From the IMG/VR virus record IMGVR_UViG_3300037104_000348, positions 1 to 34,345 of that record: 34,345 bases of DNA; one strand, written 5' to 3'. The stretch comes from a virus. Positions 1 through 6,249 of this stretch are shown here, in pieces. Position 1 is the first letter of the stretch; each line of letters starts with the position of its first letter. Made by a program: the position numbers and the translations under genes. The notes under the pieces were generated by a model that did no database searches, had not been told where the DNA came from, and saw nothing but the letters and a program-made list of their open reading frames with translations.

Positions 1-127
1 CGACAACGGACTACTGAGATTGATCATCGAGTTAGTAAATTATTAAAAGAACTTGAGCTGCTAAAGCATCCAGCTAAGAAAACTATTGCTGATCTTAATG
101 CTAAAGATGGATCAGAGCCTTGTGTTA
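1..127. repeat. Left copy of the 127-bp terminal direct repeat
   Basis: The first 127 bases are identical to the last 127 (34219-34345). A single reading frame (33817 through the join to 471) continues without interruption when the copies are merged. This shows the sequence closes into a 34,218-bp circle. The exact 127-base length matches a common assembler k-mer, so it is best read as an assembly overlap of a circular or circularly permuted genome. Confidence 0.95.
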
Positions 128-471
128 AAGAATATGTCGAAACACAAGGTAATAACATCAGAGTAATATATAAATTTGCTGATGGTCGATTAGATACTAT
201 TGAAAAGCAAGATGTTCACCATCCATCACGCCAGCATCTTGAGAAAACTCTTGCTGCTAAGAATCAGCGCATCAAAGAGCTTGAGTATCAATTGGGACAG
301 CGCAACAATGAATGTCAGGCTGCATTAAACGATCTTGGTAATGCTAAAAATGCATACGATAGTTTGCTTAAGTCATGGCAATCATTAAATAGAACTGTAC
401 TTGAACTCAAGATAGCTGAAGATAAATTTAAATCTTCACCTTATGGCGGTGGCGGTGGGTGCTACATATGA
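1..471 (+). CDS. Coiled-coil protein with N-terminal zinc-finger-like region (3' part, crosses the genome join)
   Basis: This is the downstream part of the gene that starts at 33817. Merging the two 127-bp copies gives one 290-aa protein. This part is highly charged and rich in Glu, Lys, Leu and Gln, with long stretches expected to form coiled coil (around HLEKTLAAKNQRIKELE). It ends in a glycine run followed by CYI. Its stop at 469-471 overlaps the ATG of the next gene at 468, as in a translationally coupled late operon. I do not recognise the family; a structural or scaffolding role is possible but only inferred. Confidence 0.85.
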   Translation, partial: RQRTTEIDHRVSKLLKELELLKHPAKKTIADLNAKDGSEPCVKEYVETQGNNIRVIYKFADGRLDTIEKQDVHHPSRQHLEKTLAAKNQRIKELEYQLGQRNNECQAALNDLGNAKNAYDSLLKSWQSLNRTVLELKIAEDKFKSSPYGGGGGCYI

Positions 472-638
472 ATATCATCGAAGCCGTTAAACAATTGCTT
501 GAAGGTAAGGTGGTAGCGCGTCCTAATGGGGAGCAGTTATTACCAGGCTCAGACGCAAACCTGCCTATGATTAAACTGCATATGAAAATGGATAACTTCT
601 TCGCCGATGATTGGGAGGTGCTCGATGGATTTATTTAA
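468..638 (+). CDS. 56-aa DUF2829/Tad2-like small protein (candidate anti-Thoeris)
   Basis: A 56-residue protein whose ATG overlaps the stop of the coiled-coil gene. Its N-terminus (IIEAVKQLLEGKVVARP) and C-terminus (FFADDWEVLDG) resemble the two ends of the DUF2829 family: an EAL..L..GK.v.R start and a D.lA.DWEv end. That family includes Tad2, a phage protein that sequesters the cyclic nucleotide signal of Thoeris defence. It is shorter than typical members (about 70 or more residues), and the tryptophan usually found just after the first basic residue is missing. It could therefore be a minimal, diverged or inactive version. The family call is by eye and moderate; the anti-defence role is inference. 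Confidence 0.6.
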   Translation: MNIIEAVKQLLEGKVVARPNGEQLLPGSDANLPMIKLHMKMDNFFADDWEVLDGFI

Positions 639-897
639 TAATAAATTCGAGCGCATTAAAGATGTGCCCAAGCTTAAAGCTGAGATCATTAGCTATCTGT
701 TTGATTATGTCTCGCGCAAACCACGTGACCAATGGTACAGCTACAAGGGTGAGTTCAAGTACGAAGATCACGAGTACAATCTTGAGTGCGAATGCAAATG
801 GGATAACCAAGTCTTTACATATCGCAATATGTTTATTGAGCATAAGCAAGTTGTGTTAGACGTTGATGAGATGGTAGCCAAAGGTTTAATTACATGA
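625..897 (+). CDS. Small acidic phage protein, unknown function
   Basis: A 90-aa product beginning MDLFNNKFERIK. I chose the ATG at 625 because GGGAGGTG lies 5-6 bases upstream; an in-frame ATG at 607 lacks such a site. The gene overlaps its upstream neighbour by 14 bases and its stop overlaps the next ATG (ATGA), so it belongs to a coupled run of small late-operon genes. It is rich in aromatic and charged residues (around YKGEFKYEDHEYNLECECKW), with no signal peptide or membrane segment. No family recognised. Confidence 0.75.
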   Translation: MDLFNNKFERIKDVPKLKAEIISYLFDYVSRKPRDQWYSYKGEFKYEDHEYNLECECKWDNQVFTYRNMFIEHKQVVLDVDEMVAKGLIT

Positions 898-1076
898 AGC
901 AACTTCGAGGCTGTCCATTCTGTGGTGGAATAGCAAACATACATGTGAATGATCCATGTGATGCGCCAGGAATGCTTTATAAGATTATGTGCAGAGTATG
1001 TCGTGCTACAAATCCATGGTATGACTCTGAGCAAAAGGCCAAAGACAAATGGAATGAAAGAGTTTATTTAAGATGA
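894..1076 (+). CDS. Lar-like restriction alleviation zinc-finger protein
   Basis: A 60-aa protein with the Lar-family layout: CPFCGG near the N-terminus (residues 7-12), a second CRVCRA pair around residues 33-38, and the closing pattern KAKDKWNERV. In this family the four cysteines bind zinc; the founding member Lar (Rac prophage) modulates host type I restriction-modification so that unmodified DNA survives. The ATG overlaps the preceding stop and the stop region overlaps the next ATG. Family membership is well supported by the motif; the anti-restriction role is family knowledge, and many phage Lar-like proteins are untested. Confidence 0.8.
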   Translation: MKQLRGCPFCGGIANIHVNDPCDAPGMLYKIMCRVCRATNPWYDSEQKAKDKWNERVYLR

Positions 1077-1309
1077 ATGAAGTAATCAAGTGCCAACAAT
1101 ACGAGTATGACGGAACCCTAGAAGGGTTTGAAAAGTTAATGCAGCGAATGAACTTAAATATTTATAATTCAAATGTTAGATTCTTAACTAAAGAATATAA
1201 AGAAACAGTAATGTTCACAGGTATTATTGAGTTACCTAATGGATCAGTTTTAATGGAAGGTGATTGGTACGCAGTGCCCATCAAAGAAGATAATAACATT
1301 GGAGAATAG
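1073..1309 (+). CDS. Hypothetical 78-aa protein
   Basis: Starts at an ATG overlapping the stop of the Lar-like gene. The C-terminal half (GIIELPNGSVLMEGDWYAVPI) resembles the closing beta-rich part of small phage proteins that carry an 'I..l.G...v..GDw' pattern, but I cannot name the family. No cysteines that would suggest zinc binding beyond a single one, and no membrane segment. Its place in an unbroken run of coupled small genes supports that it is translated. Confidence 0.7.
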   Translation: MNEVIKCQQYEYDGTLEGFEKLMQRMNLNIYNSNVRFLTKEYKETVMFTGIIELPNGSVLMEGDWYAVPIKEDNNIGE

Positions 1310-1311
1310 TA

Positions 1312-1566
1312 ATGGATTACGATTTCGCAGGCTTGTGTGCCGATCAATTAGAAAAGTTAGATAAAAAACTAGAGTCAATCAATAAAGCATTCGTGAAAGA
1401 TTATAAGTTTGCATTGAACATTATCAATGATCCCATCTCAAATGATCATCGTGGTGCAACGATTCAAGAGATTGAAGACTTACTGCGTGATCAAGTCTCT
1501 AAATCCTCTATCCTCTACACTGAAACATTAAACAAGGTTCAACGCGTATTGAAGAAGCATCTATGA
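1312..1566 (+). CDS. Hypothetical 84-aa helical protein
   Basis: Starts at an ATG with GGAGAA about 6 bases upstream and overlaps the next gene by 4 bases. The sequence is strongly charged and predicted helical (DQLEKLDKKLESINKAF; EIEDLLRDQVSKS). No known domain, signal or membrane segment is visible. Function unknown. Confidence 0.7.
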   Translation: MDYDFAGLCADQLEKLDKKLESINKAFVKDYKFALNIINDPISNDHRGATIQEIEDLLRDQVSKSSILYTETLNKVQRVLKKHL

Positions 1567-1778
1567 AGTTATTAGAATTTAATGAAAATCAGTTTATTGT
1601 AATTAAAAATATAGAATCATTTAAACTGCATCTTTATCCAGGTGATAAGCCTGAACATCATTGCGAAGCTTTGATTGAGATCACAACTGGCCATATAACT
1701 TATTGCAAAGAATATAAACGTAGAGTAACCGCTGAAATTGAATTAAGACATATCATTGGTTTAATTGAAGGAAAGTAA
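1563..1778 (+). CDS. Hypothetical 71-aa protein
   Basis: The ATG overlaps the previous stop (ATGA), indicating coupled translation. The product is a mixed alpha/beta-looking small protein (QFIVIKNIESFKLHLYPGD ... IEITTGHITYCKEY), with no recognisable motif. The GAAGGAAAG at its 3' end probably serves as ribosome binding site for the next gene. Confidence 0.7.
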   Translation: MKLLEFNENQFIVIKNIESFKLHLYPGDKPEHHCEALIEITTGHITYCKEYKRRVTAEIELRHIIGLIEGK

Positions 1779-1779
1779 T

Positions 1780-2271
1780 TTGATAGCAGTCTTTATATTT
1801 TACAGTAAGTCAAGCGGTGTTCAATCACAATTGGCATTTAGTGAAGAATTTAAGCACTGTAATATCATTACGTTTGATGGCTATGACTGGATTATGTTAG
1901 ATTTTGATCAAACAGGGTTATTGACACGCAAGATAATTTGTCATAATGGGGCAACTCTTATACGACATTTGCGTGCGATGAAAGAAGTATCAGCTATAAT
2001 TAGCATAAATGTAGACGAACGGGTTAAGGTGGCATGGCGACCATGGTGGGTCAGATCATGCAATGAGGTCAGCCGGTATGCTTCAGGCGCTGATCTTGGG
2101 TTTACCTTTAACCCTATTCACCTCTATTGGAAGTTGTTAAAGTATAGGCGTAGACGGAACTACGAGGTGTTATCGCATTGGAGGCGTACACATGGGTTTT
2201 TTTGGCGGCGACAACGACCGAGAACCGAGCGAGGCGGAGACCTTAGCTCAAGAGCAACTGGAAACGAATAA
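1780..2271 (+). CDS. Conserved podovirus-type protein of unknown function, TTG start
   Basis: I place the start at TTG 1780 (IAVFIFYSKS...), because the purine-rich GAAGGAAAG at 1767-1775 lies just upstream and no ATG exists near it. The product is about 163 aa. The stretch RSCNEVSRYASGADLGFTF followed by NPIHLYWKLLKYRRRRNYEVL and SHWRR looks like a small conserved protein found upstream of portal genes in T7-like phages; I have no function for it. The last 80 bases overlap the next gene in another frame and encode a very Arg-rich tail, so the C-terminus may be unconstrained. Confidence 0.7.
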   Translation: MIAVFIFYSKSSGVQSQLAFSEEFKHCNIITFDGYDWIMLDFDQTGLLTRKIICHNGATLIRHLRAMKEVSAIISINVDERVKVAWRPWWVRSCNEVSRYASGADLGFTFNPIHLYWKLLKYRRRRNYEVLSHWRRTHGFFWRRQRPRTERGGDLSSRATGNE

Positions 2272-2470
2272 GGCTGAACTGGAAGCTAAGAAGCAAAGCT
2301 TATATCAATCTAGGCTCGACATTATTAAAGGTCAAGGCAAAGAACAATGGACGCCTGACATGAACAAACGTGCCCCTGTTAAAACCAGTAACATGGGGGG
2401 CATGAAAGAACAAATGAGCAAATTACCTTCACCTTGGAACAAGAAGTTCAAAGGGTTTGATAATCTCTAA
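2192..2470 (+). CDS. Small protein upstream of portal (putative virion-associated)
   Basis: A 92-aa protein starting MGFFGGDNDREP, with a good GGAGGCG ribosome site just upstream. The middle is a charged helix (EQLETNKAELEAKKQSLYQS) and the C-terminus is basic and proline-containing. The position immediately before the portal and the MGFFGG start are typical of small head-completion or assembly proteins of podoviruses, but the exact role is not known. It overlaps the upstream gene by 80 bases. Confidence 0.7.
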   Translation: MGFFGGDNDREPSEAETLAQEQLETNKAELEAKKQSLYQSRLDIIKGQGKEQWTPDMNKRAPVKTSNMGGMKEQMSKLPSPWNKKFKGFDNL

Positions 2471-2489
2471 TTGCTAAGGATGGCAATTC

Positions 2490-4076
2490 ATGGAAGATTT
2501 ACGCAAGCTATATGCGAGATTCTGGGAAGCACGCCAATATAAAGATCGTTGGCTGGCGCTTTACAAGGAACTCTATTTCTATGTCATTCCTGATCGTGAC
2601 GCATTCAATGTCAAATTCAATTATCGAGATGATGGTAAGCCAGTAACTCAACAGATTTGGGATAACACCGCAATGTTAGCTGCGTATCAGCGTGCTAATG
2701 ACCTGCATGGTTTGTTATTGCCCAAAGATCGTGTGTGGGGCAAGATGGTACTCGATCCTCATCTCTATGGGGAGGAAGTGATTAACAACGGTGATATTAA
2801 AATCTTAATGGATGAGATCAATGACCGAATTTTCTTTTATCTTAACGAGTCTAATCTTTCTAGGGTTGTATCTAGCTCCAACCTTGATTTGGTTGGGGGC
2901 ACTGCTGCAATCTGGGTTGAAAGCCAATCCGATGAAGTACCCTTGTATTATCGTTCTATTCCTTCAGTTGCTTTGTATATTGAATATAGTACTGATGATG
3001 TAATCAATACGTGCTGGTTTGCACAAAAGATGACCGGAAGATCTATATTAGATAACTATCCAGGCTATTTGGGCAAGCTTAAAGAGACGCTTCAACAAGA
3101 ACCTAACGAAGTCTTTACCGTTAACTTTGGTCAAATTAAGTATAGTGATGATAGCTTCTTCATCTATGCTGTGATGGATGACGACCCAGACAAAGCGCTA
3201 TTTGAACGTGAAAGTACGTACCCGCAAATCATCGTATATCGTGACAGAGTACGACCTGGAGAAGCAGAGGGTAGGGGCGTTGGCACTGATATGCTACCGA
3301 CGATCAAAGATGTGAATCAGATCACAATGTACTCTCGTCAAAACATGGCATTCAAAGCCAACCCACCTATGTTCTATGATGCTGGAACTTATTTTAATCC
3401 ATACTCTGTGCGCCAATGGGCAGGGGCTATGATTGCCCGCAATCCTCAAGGACGCAATCCACTCGAACCTTTACAGATGCCTAACTATCCTGATGTGCTT
3501 CAACACATCATGCATTTACAAGAAGCCATTCAACGTGGCTTCCAGGTTGACCCATTAGGCGAAATACAAGCGCCTGTGCGATCGGCCACAGAGGTTTCAA
3601 TCAGAGAAAATCGCGCACAACGAACCAGTGCAACCGATATCAGCCGATTGATTAATGAGTTGCCAAAACAAATCTTTGATGTAGCCGCTAAAATTCTGAA
3701 CGAACGAGGCTTGCTAACTAAAAAGCGTCAATCTATTCCAGGCTTCTCAACGAAAAAACTTAAGTTTGATTATGTATCGCCACTCTATGACCTTCAAAAC
3801 CAGAGCGATCTTAATCACTTCATAACGAATATGCAAATCAAACAACAATTTTTCGGTCAAGGTGCTGCTCTTGCTACAGTAAACATCTTTGAAGCGCAGA
3901 AATTCTTAACAGATAAGCTGAATTTACCACGCAAACTGTTCGCATCAGACGACGAAGTTAAAGCGTTCTTACAACAATTGTCTGAGACGCAGCAAGCACA
4001 GCAACAACCTCAGCCTTCACCAAGCACCACAGCGGGTCAAGTCAAGTTCCCTGAGAACCAAGGAGTCACGATTTAA
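2490..4076 (+). CDS. Portal protein (T7-type head-tail connector)
   Basis: A 528-aa protein matching the podovirus head-to-tail connector family (T7 gp8-like; normally about 510-560 aa). Recognisable features are the N-terminal RKLYARFWEARQYKDRWLAL helix, the IWDNTAMLAAYQRANDLHGLL segment, and the conserved central run GVGTDMLPTIKDVNQITMYS followed by PPMFYDAGTYFNPYS. The C-terminus is Gln/Pro-rich. Twelve copies are expected to form the ring through which DNA enters and leaves the head. Scaffold and capsid genes follow directly, as in T7. The stop overlaps the next ATG. Confidence 0.95.
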   Translation: MEDLRKLYARFWEARQYKDRWLALYKELYFYVIPDRDAFNVKFNYRDDGKPVTQQIWDNTAMLAAYQRANDLHGLLLPKDRVWGKMVLDPHLYGEEVINNGDIKILMDEINDRIFFYLNESNLSRVVSSSNLDLVGGTAAIWVESQSDEVPLYYRSIPSVALYIEYSTDDVINTCWFAQKMTGRSILDNYPGYLGKLKETLQQEPNEVFTVNFGQIKYSDDSFFIYAVMDDDPDKALFERESTYPQIIVYRDRVRPGEAEGRGVGTDMLPTIKDVNQITMYSRQNMAFKANPPMFYDAGTYFNPYSVRQWAGAMIARNPQGRNPLEPLQMPNYPDVLQHIMHLQEAIQRGFQVDPLGEIQAPVRSATEVSIRENRAQRTSATDISRLINELPKQIFDVAAKILNERGLLTKKRQSIPGFSTKKLKFDYVSPLYDLQNQSDLNHFITNMQIKQQFFGQGAALATVNIFEAQKFLTDKLNLPRKLFASDDEVKAFLQQLSETQQAQQQPQPSPSTTAGQVKFPENQGVTI

Positions 4077-4249
4077 TGGCACGTGCAGATTGTGAAGATT
4101 GTAAGGGAAGCGGTGAGATTGAAACGGAAGGCGTTGTGCTAGGCCGATCTCAGTATGACAAAGTAGCTGGCCGCGTAATGATGCCATGCTATGGCGATGG
4201 CAATTGGGCAATGACTCAATGCCCATGCGTTGGAGAAGAAGATCAATGA
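4076..4249 (+). CDS. 57-aa cysteine-rich (DnaJ-type zinc-binding-like) protein
   Basis: A short ORF whose ATG overlaps the portal stop and whose stop overlaps the next ATG, so it is embedded in the coupled operon. It carries CEDCKGSGE at the N-terminus, which matches the CxxCxGxG repeat of the DnaJ zinc domain, and a second pair (CPC) with a further cysteine at MPCYGDG. It probably binds one zinc ion. Function unknown; possibly an assembly or chaperone-like factor for head or portal, which is inference from position only. Confidence 0.7.
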   Translation: MARADCEDCKGSGEIETEGVVLGRSQYDKVAGRVMMPCYGDGNWAMTQCPCVGEEDQ

Positions 4250-4518
4250 TCGATCAATTATTAGCATCTAAAAAGATTACACCTGAAGAGTACGATCTAT
4301 ATGTGCTCTACCAGGTAAATGAGTTAGGGCGCAAAGTTCGAGATAAGGCAATGAATGAGATGTTCATGGATGAGCCGACGGACAAGGAGTTCAACGGTGT
4401 CGGCTTTGCGTTTTATGATGGAAGGCGTTCGTATTTTAGGGATGTAATGCGAACGATTTTAACTGTGGAAGAGATCATTAAGGACGTGAACAATGACAGC
4501 GAACGACCAAGGGAATGA
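4246..4518 (+). CDS. Hypothetical 90-aa protein between portal and scaffold
   Basis: I set the start at ATG 4246, which overlaps the preceding stop, rather than the upstream in-frame ATG at 4186 lying inside the zinc-protein gene. The product MIDQLLASKKITPEEYDLYV... is acidic and mainly helical, with an EFNGVGFAFYDGRRSYFRDV segment. It overlaps the scaffold gene by 26 bases. No family recognised; a minor head-assembly role would fit the position. Confidence 0.7.
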   Translation: MIDQLLASKKITPEEYDLYVLYQVNELGRKVRDKAMNEMFMDEPTDKEFNGVGFAFYDGRRSYFRDVMRTILTVEEIIKDVNNDSERPRE

Positions 4519-5146
4519 TGGGCAAGACGGCGCAGGCGAAAAGCTTTATGCCGGTAAGTTTAAAACGTTAGAAGAATTGGAAGCAGGCTATAAGAATAGC
4601 GCTGTGGTGTACGACGAGAATGTAAACCTCAAGAAGAAAGTTGATGAGTTAGTGGCGGTTCCTGACGCTTACTTGAACCCTTCCGATGTTGACTTGGATG
4701 CTCAGCGTCTAACAGATATACAAGCGCGTGCTAAAGAAGCAGGAATGACTCAGGCTCAATATGAGAAGTTTGTGCGATCTGACAAGCAACGTCTTGATGT
4801 CCACCAGCAAAATTTTGAGAAGGCTAAGAAAGAATTAGGCGATGAGTCGCTCAATATTTTAACAGACTATGTGAACAAGAATTATCCAAAAGAGCTACAT
4901 GAGAATCTTTTACGCAGCTTTATAGTCAATAAAGAAGCAAGAACGGCAGCTTTAAACCACAGATCACAATTATTGAACAACCAAGTACCAGGATTGAACA
5001 AGCCAGCACAAGGCGGCTACAACGTTACTCAAAAAGATGTTAATGAAGCCTATGCAGCGAAAGAGAAAAATCCACATGATATGAAGGCAAGACAAGCTTA
5101 TCTTAATATCTTGGCGGCGCAGGCTGAGCAACGCAACGCTGGTTGA
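4493..5146 (+). CDS. Scaffolding protein (capsid assembly)
   Basis: A 217-aa hydrophilic, Lys/Glu/Ala/Gln-rich protein between portal and major capsid, the T7 gp9 position. It begins with a disordered acidic segment, then the typical 'YAGKFKTLEELEAGYKNSAV' pattern, central helices and a basic C-terminal region (QAYLNILAAQAEQRNAG). Scaffold proteins of this type co-assemble with the capsid protein into the prohead and exit or are removed before DNA packaging. Length is shorter than T7 gp9 (about 300 aa). Assignment rests on composition, N-terminal motif and synteny. Confidence 0.85.
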   Translation: MTANDQGNDGQDGAGEKLYAGKFKTLEELEAGYKNSAVVYDENVNLKKKVDELVAVPDAYLNPSDVDLDAQRLTDIQARAKEAGMTQAQYEKFVRSDKQRLDVHQQNFEKAKKELGDESLNILTDYVNKNYPKELHENLLRSFIVNKEARTAALNHRSQLLNNQVPGLNKPAQGGYNVTQKDVNEAYAAKEKNPHDMKARQAYLNILAAQAEQRNAG

Positions 5147-5184
5147 CGGAATTGTTTCGTAGTTGTACTATAAAACCATCTTAT

Positions 5185-5213
5185 GAGAAGCCTGCGCAAG
5201 CGGTAACCTTCTC
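5185..5213 (+). promoter_or_regulatory. RNA hairpin A in the capsid leader
   Basis: A 6-bp lower stem GAGAAG/CTTCTC (5185-5190 with 5208-5213) carries an upper stem CC-(bulged T)-GC / GC-GG closed by a GCAA tetraloop. Four unpaired bases TAAC (5204-5207) lie on the 3' side between the stems. The layout is the same as in hairpin B, with different lower-stem bases that keep pairing. It lies in the 203-bp gap between scaffold and capsid genes. Confidence 0.7.
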
Positions 5214-5217
5214 TTAA

Positions 5218-5268
5218 TGATCAAGAACATTATCAGCCTGTCGCTGACGGTAACCTGATAGATGATCA
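5218..5268 (+). promoter_or_regulatory. RNA hairpin B in the capsid leader, same motif as hairpin A
   Basis: Lower stem TATCAG/CTGATA (5231-5236 with 5255-5260), then CC-(bulged T)-GTC / GAC-GG around a GCT loop, and again unpaired TAAC (5251-5254) on the 3' side. An outer helix can form between the self-complementary TGATCA at 5218-5223 and its copy at 5263-5268. The match to hairpin A in fixed bases (CC, T bulge, GG, TAAC), with compensatory change in the lower stem, indicates a conserved RNA motif present twice. Confidence 0.7.
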
Positions 5269-5280
5269 ATAGAAAGATTT

Positions 5281-5315
5281 AGAAGCATTTAGGCGAGATC
5301 CTAAATTTAGCTTCT
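5281..5315 (+). promoter_or_regulatory. RNA hairpin C directly before the capsid gene
   Basis: A 13-bp interrupted stem: AGAAGC/GCTTCT (5281-5286 with 5310-5315) and ATTTAGG/CCTAAAT (5287-5293 with 5300-5306), loop CGAGAT, and a three-base bulge TTA on the 3' side. It resembles hairpins A and B in overall architecture but not in the CC/GG/TAAC bases. There is no clear T-run after it, so a simple terminator is unlikely; mRNA stabilisation, processing or translational control of the capsid gene are alternatives. Confidence 0.7.
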
Positions 5316-5349
5316 TATCTATTATTGGACTCTATCGGGAGAAGTCAGG

Positions 5350-6231
5350 ATGACTAACCAGATTAATTTAAACACGGCGTCTCAATTATTTGACACCGAA
5401 GTAACCATCAAGTTTCAAAATCATCAGTTCTTAATGAACACGATCGAAGAACGTCACGGAACAACGGGTGATGCGACTAACGTTCCTGTGTCTGACATCA
5501 TCGAAATGCAACAACAAACTTATGCGCCTGTTGATATCCCAGTCACGCCAGTTAATCCAACCAACGTTATGGTTGTGCCATTTAACTATGCGTTAAAAAC
5601 TGTTATCGGCGGTGGCGAAAAGACATTGTTTGCTTATGACAAGATCGTAGATCATGCGAAATTGCACGCGAAAGCGGCTGGTCGTATGTGCGATTATATC
5701 AAAATCAACTCATTGTTTACGTATAGCGGCTTCAGTTCATTGTTCACCGTGCCTGCAACCGTAGGTGTTAACACTGGTATGAACGAAGGCAAACTGGCTC
5801 AAGCATTATCTTACCTTGAAGATCAAGGTGTTGATGTTATGAACCATGCTTGTTCGCTATGGATGGCTGCAATAACCAAGCAATCTATGTTAGCAGATGA
5901 TCGCGTTGTGAATTTGTTCTACAACGATAGACGCCCATTAGTTGATAACCAATTAGTTTCCTATCTAGGCGTGGACATCCGCACCTTAGGAAGTAATGGT
6001 ATCAATACAATTCCTTTCACAACTTCGTTAGGTGTTAACACTTATCTAACTCCAGTTGTTAACAAGGAAGCAATGGTACAAATCTTTAACCGTGATGTGG
6101 CTACTTCGATTACTTGGGTACCTCAGAACGACCGTTGGGAATTGTTAACCGTAATGACCTCAGGTGCTCAAGTTATTCAGGGCAACGGTATTGCGCTTAT
6201 CACAGTTCGTAACCCATACGTAGCTAACTAA
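5350..6231 (+). CDS. Major capsid protein
   Basis: A 293-aa protein in the major capsid position, following the scaffold and its own 203-bp leader with structured RNA. It starts with ATG 5350 after GGGAGAAG. Its sequence (MTNQINLNTASQLFDTEV ... GGEKTLFAYDKIVDHAKLHA ... DDRVVNLFYNDRRPLVDNQL ... GNGIALITVRNPYVAN) has the alpha/beta composition of HK97-fold podovirus capsid proteins and ends with a beta strand, as expected. Codon use looks clean and highly expressed-like. The isolated leader suggests separate expression control. Confidence 0.85.
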   Translation: MTNQINLNTASQLFDTEVTIKFQNHQFLMNTIEERHGTTGDATNVPVSDIIEMQQQTYAPVDIPVTPVNPTNVMVVPFNYALKTVIGGGEKTLFAYDKIVDHAKLHAKAAGRMCDYIKINSLFTYSGFSSLFTVPATVGVNTGMNEGKLAQALSYLEDQGVDVMNHACSLWMAAITKQSMLADDRVVNLFYNDRRPLVDNQLVSYLGVDIRTLGSNGINTIPFTTSLGVNTYLTPVVNKEAMVQIFNRDVATSITWVPQNDRWELLTVMTSGAQVIQGNGIALITVRNPYVAN

Positions 6232-6249
6232 TCACGGAGGATTAACGTT

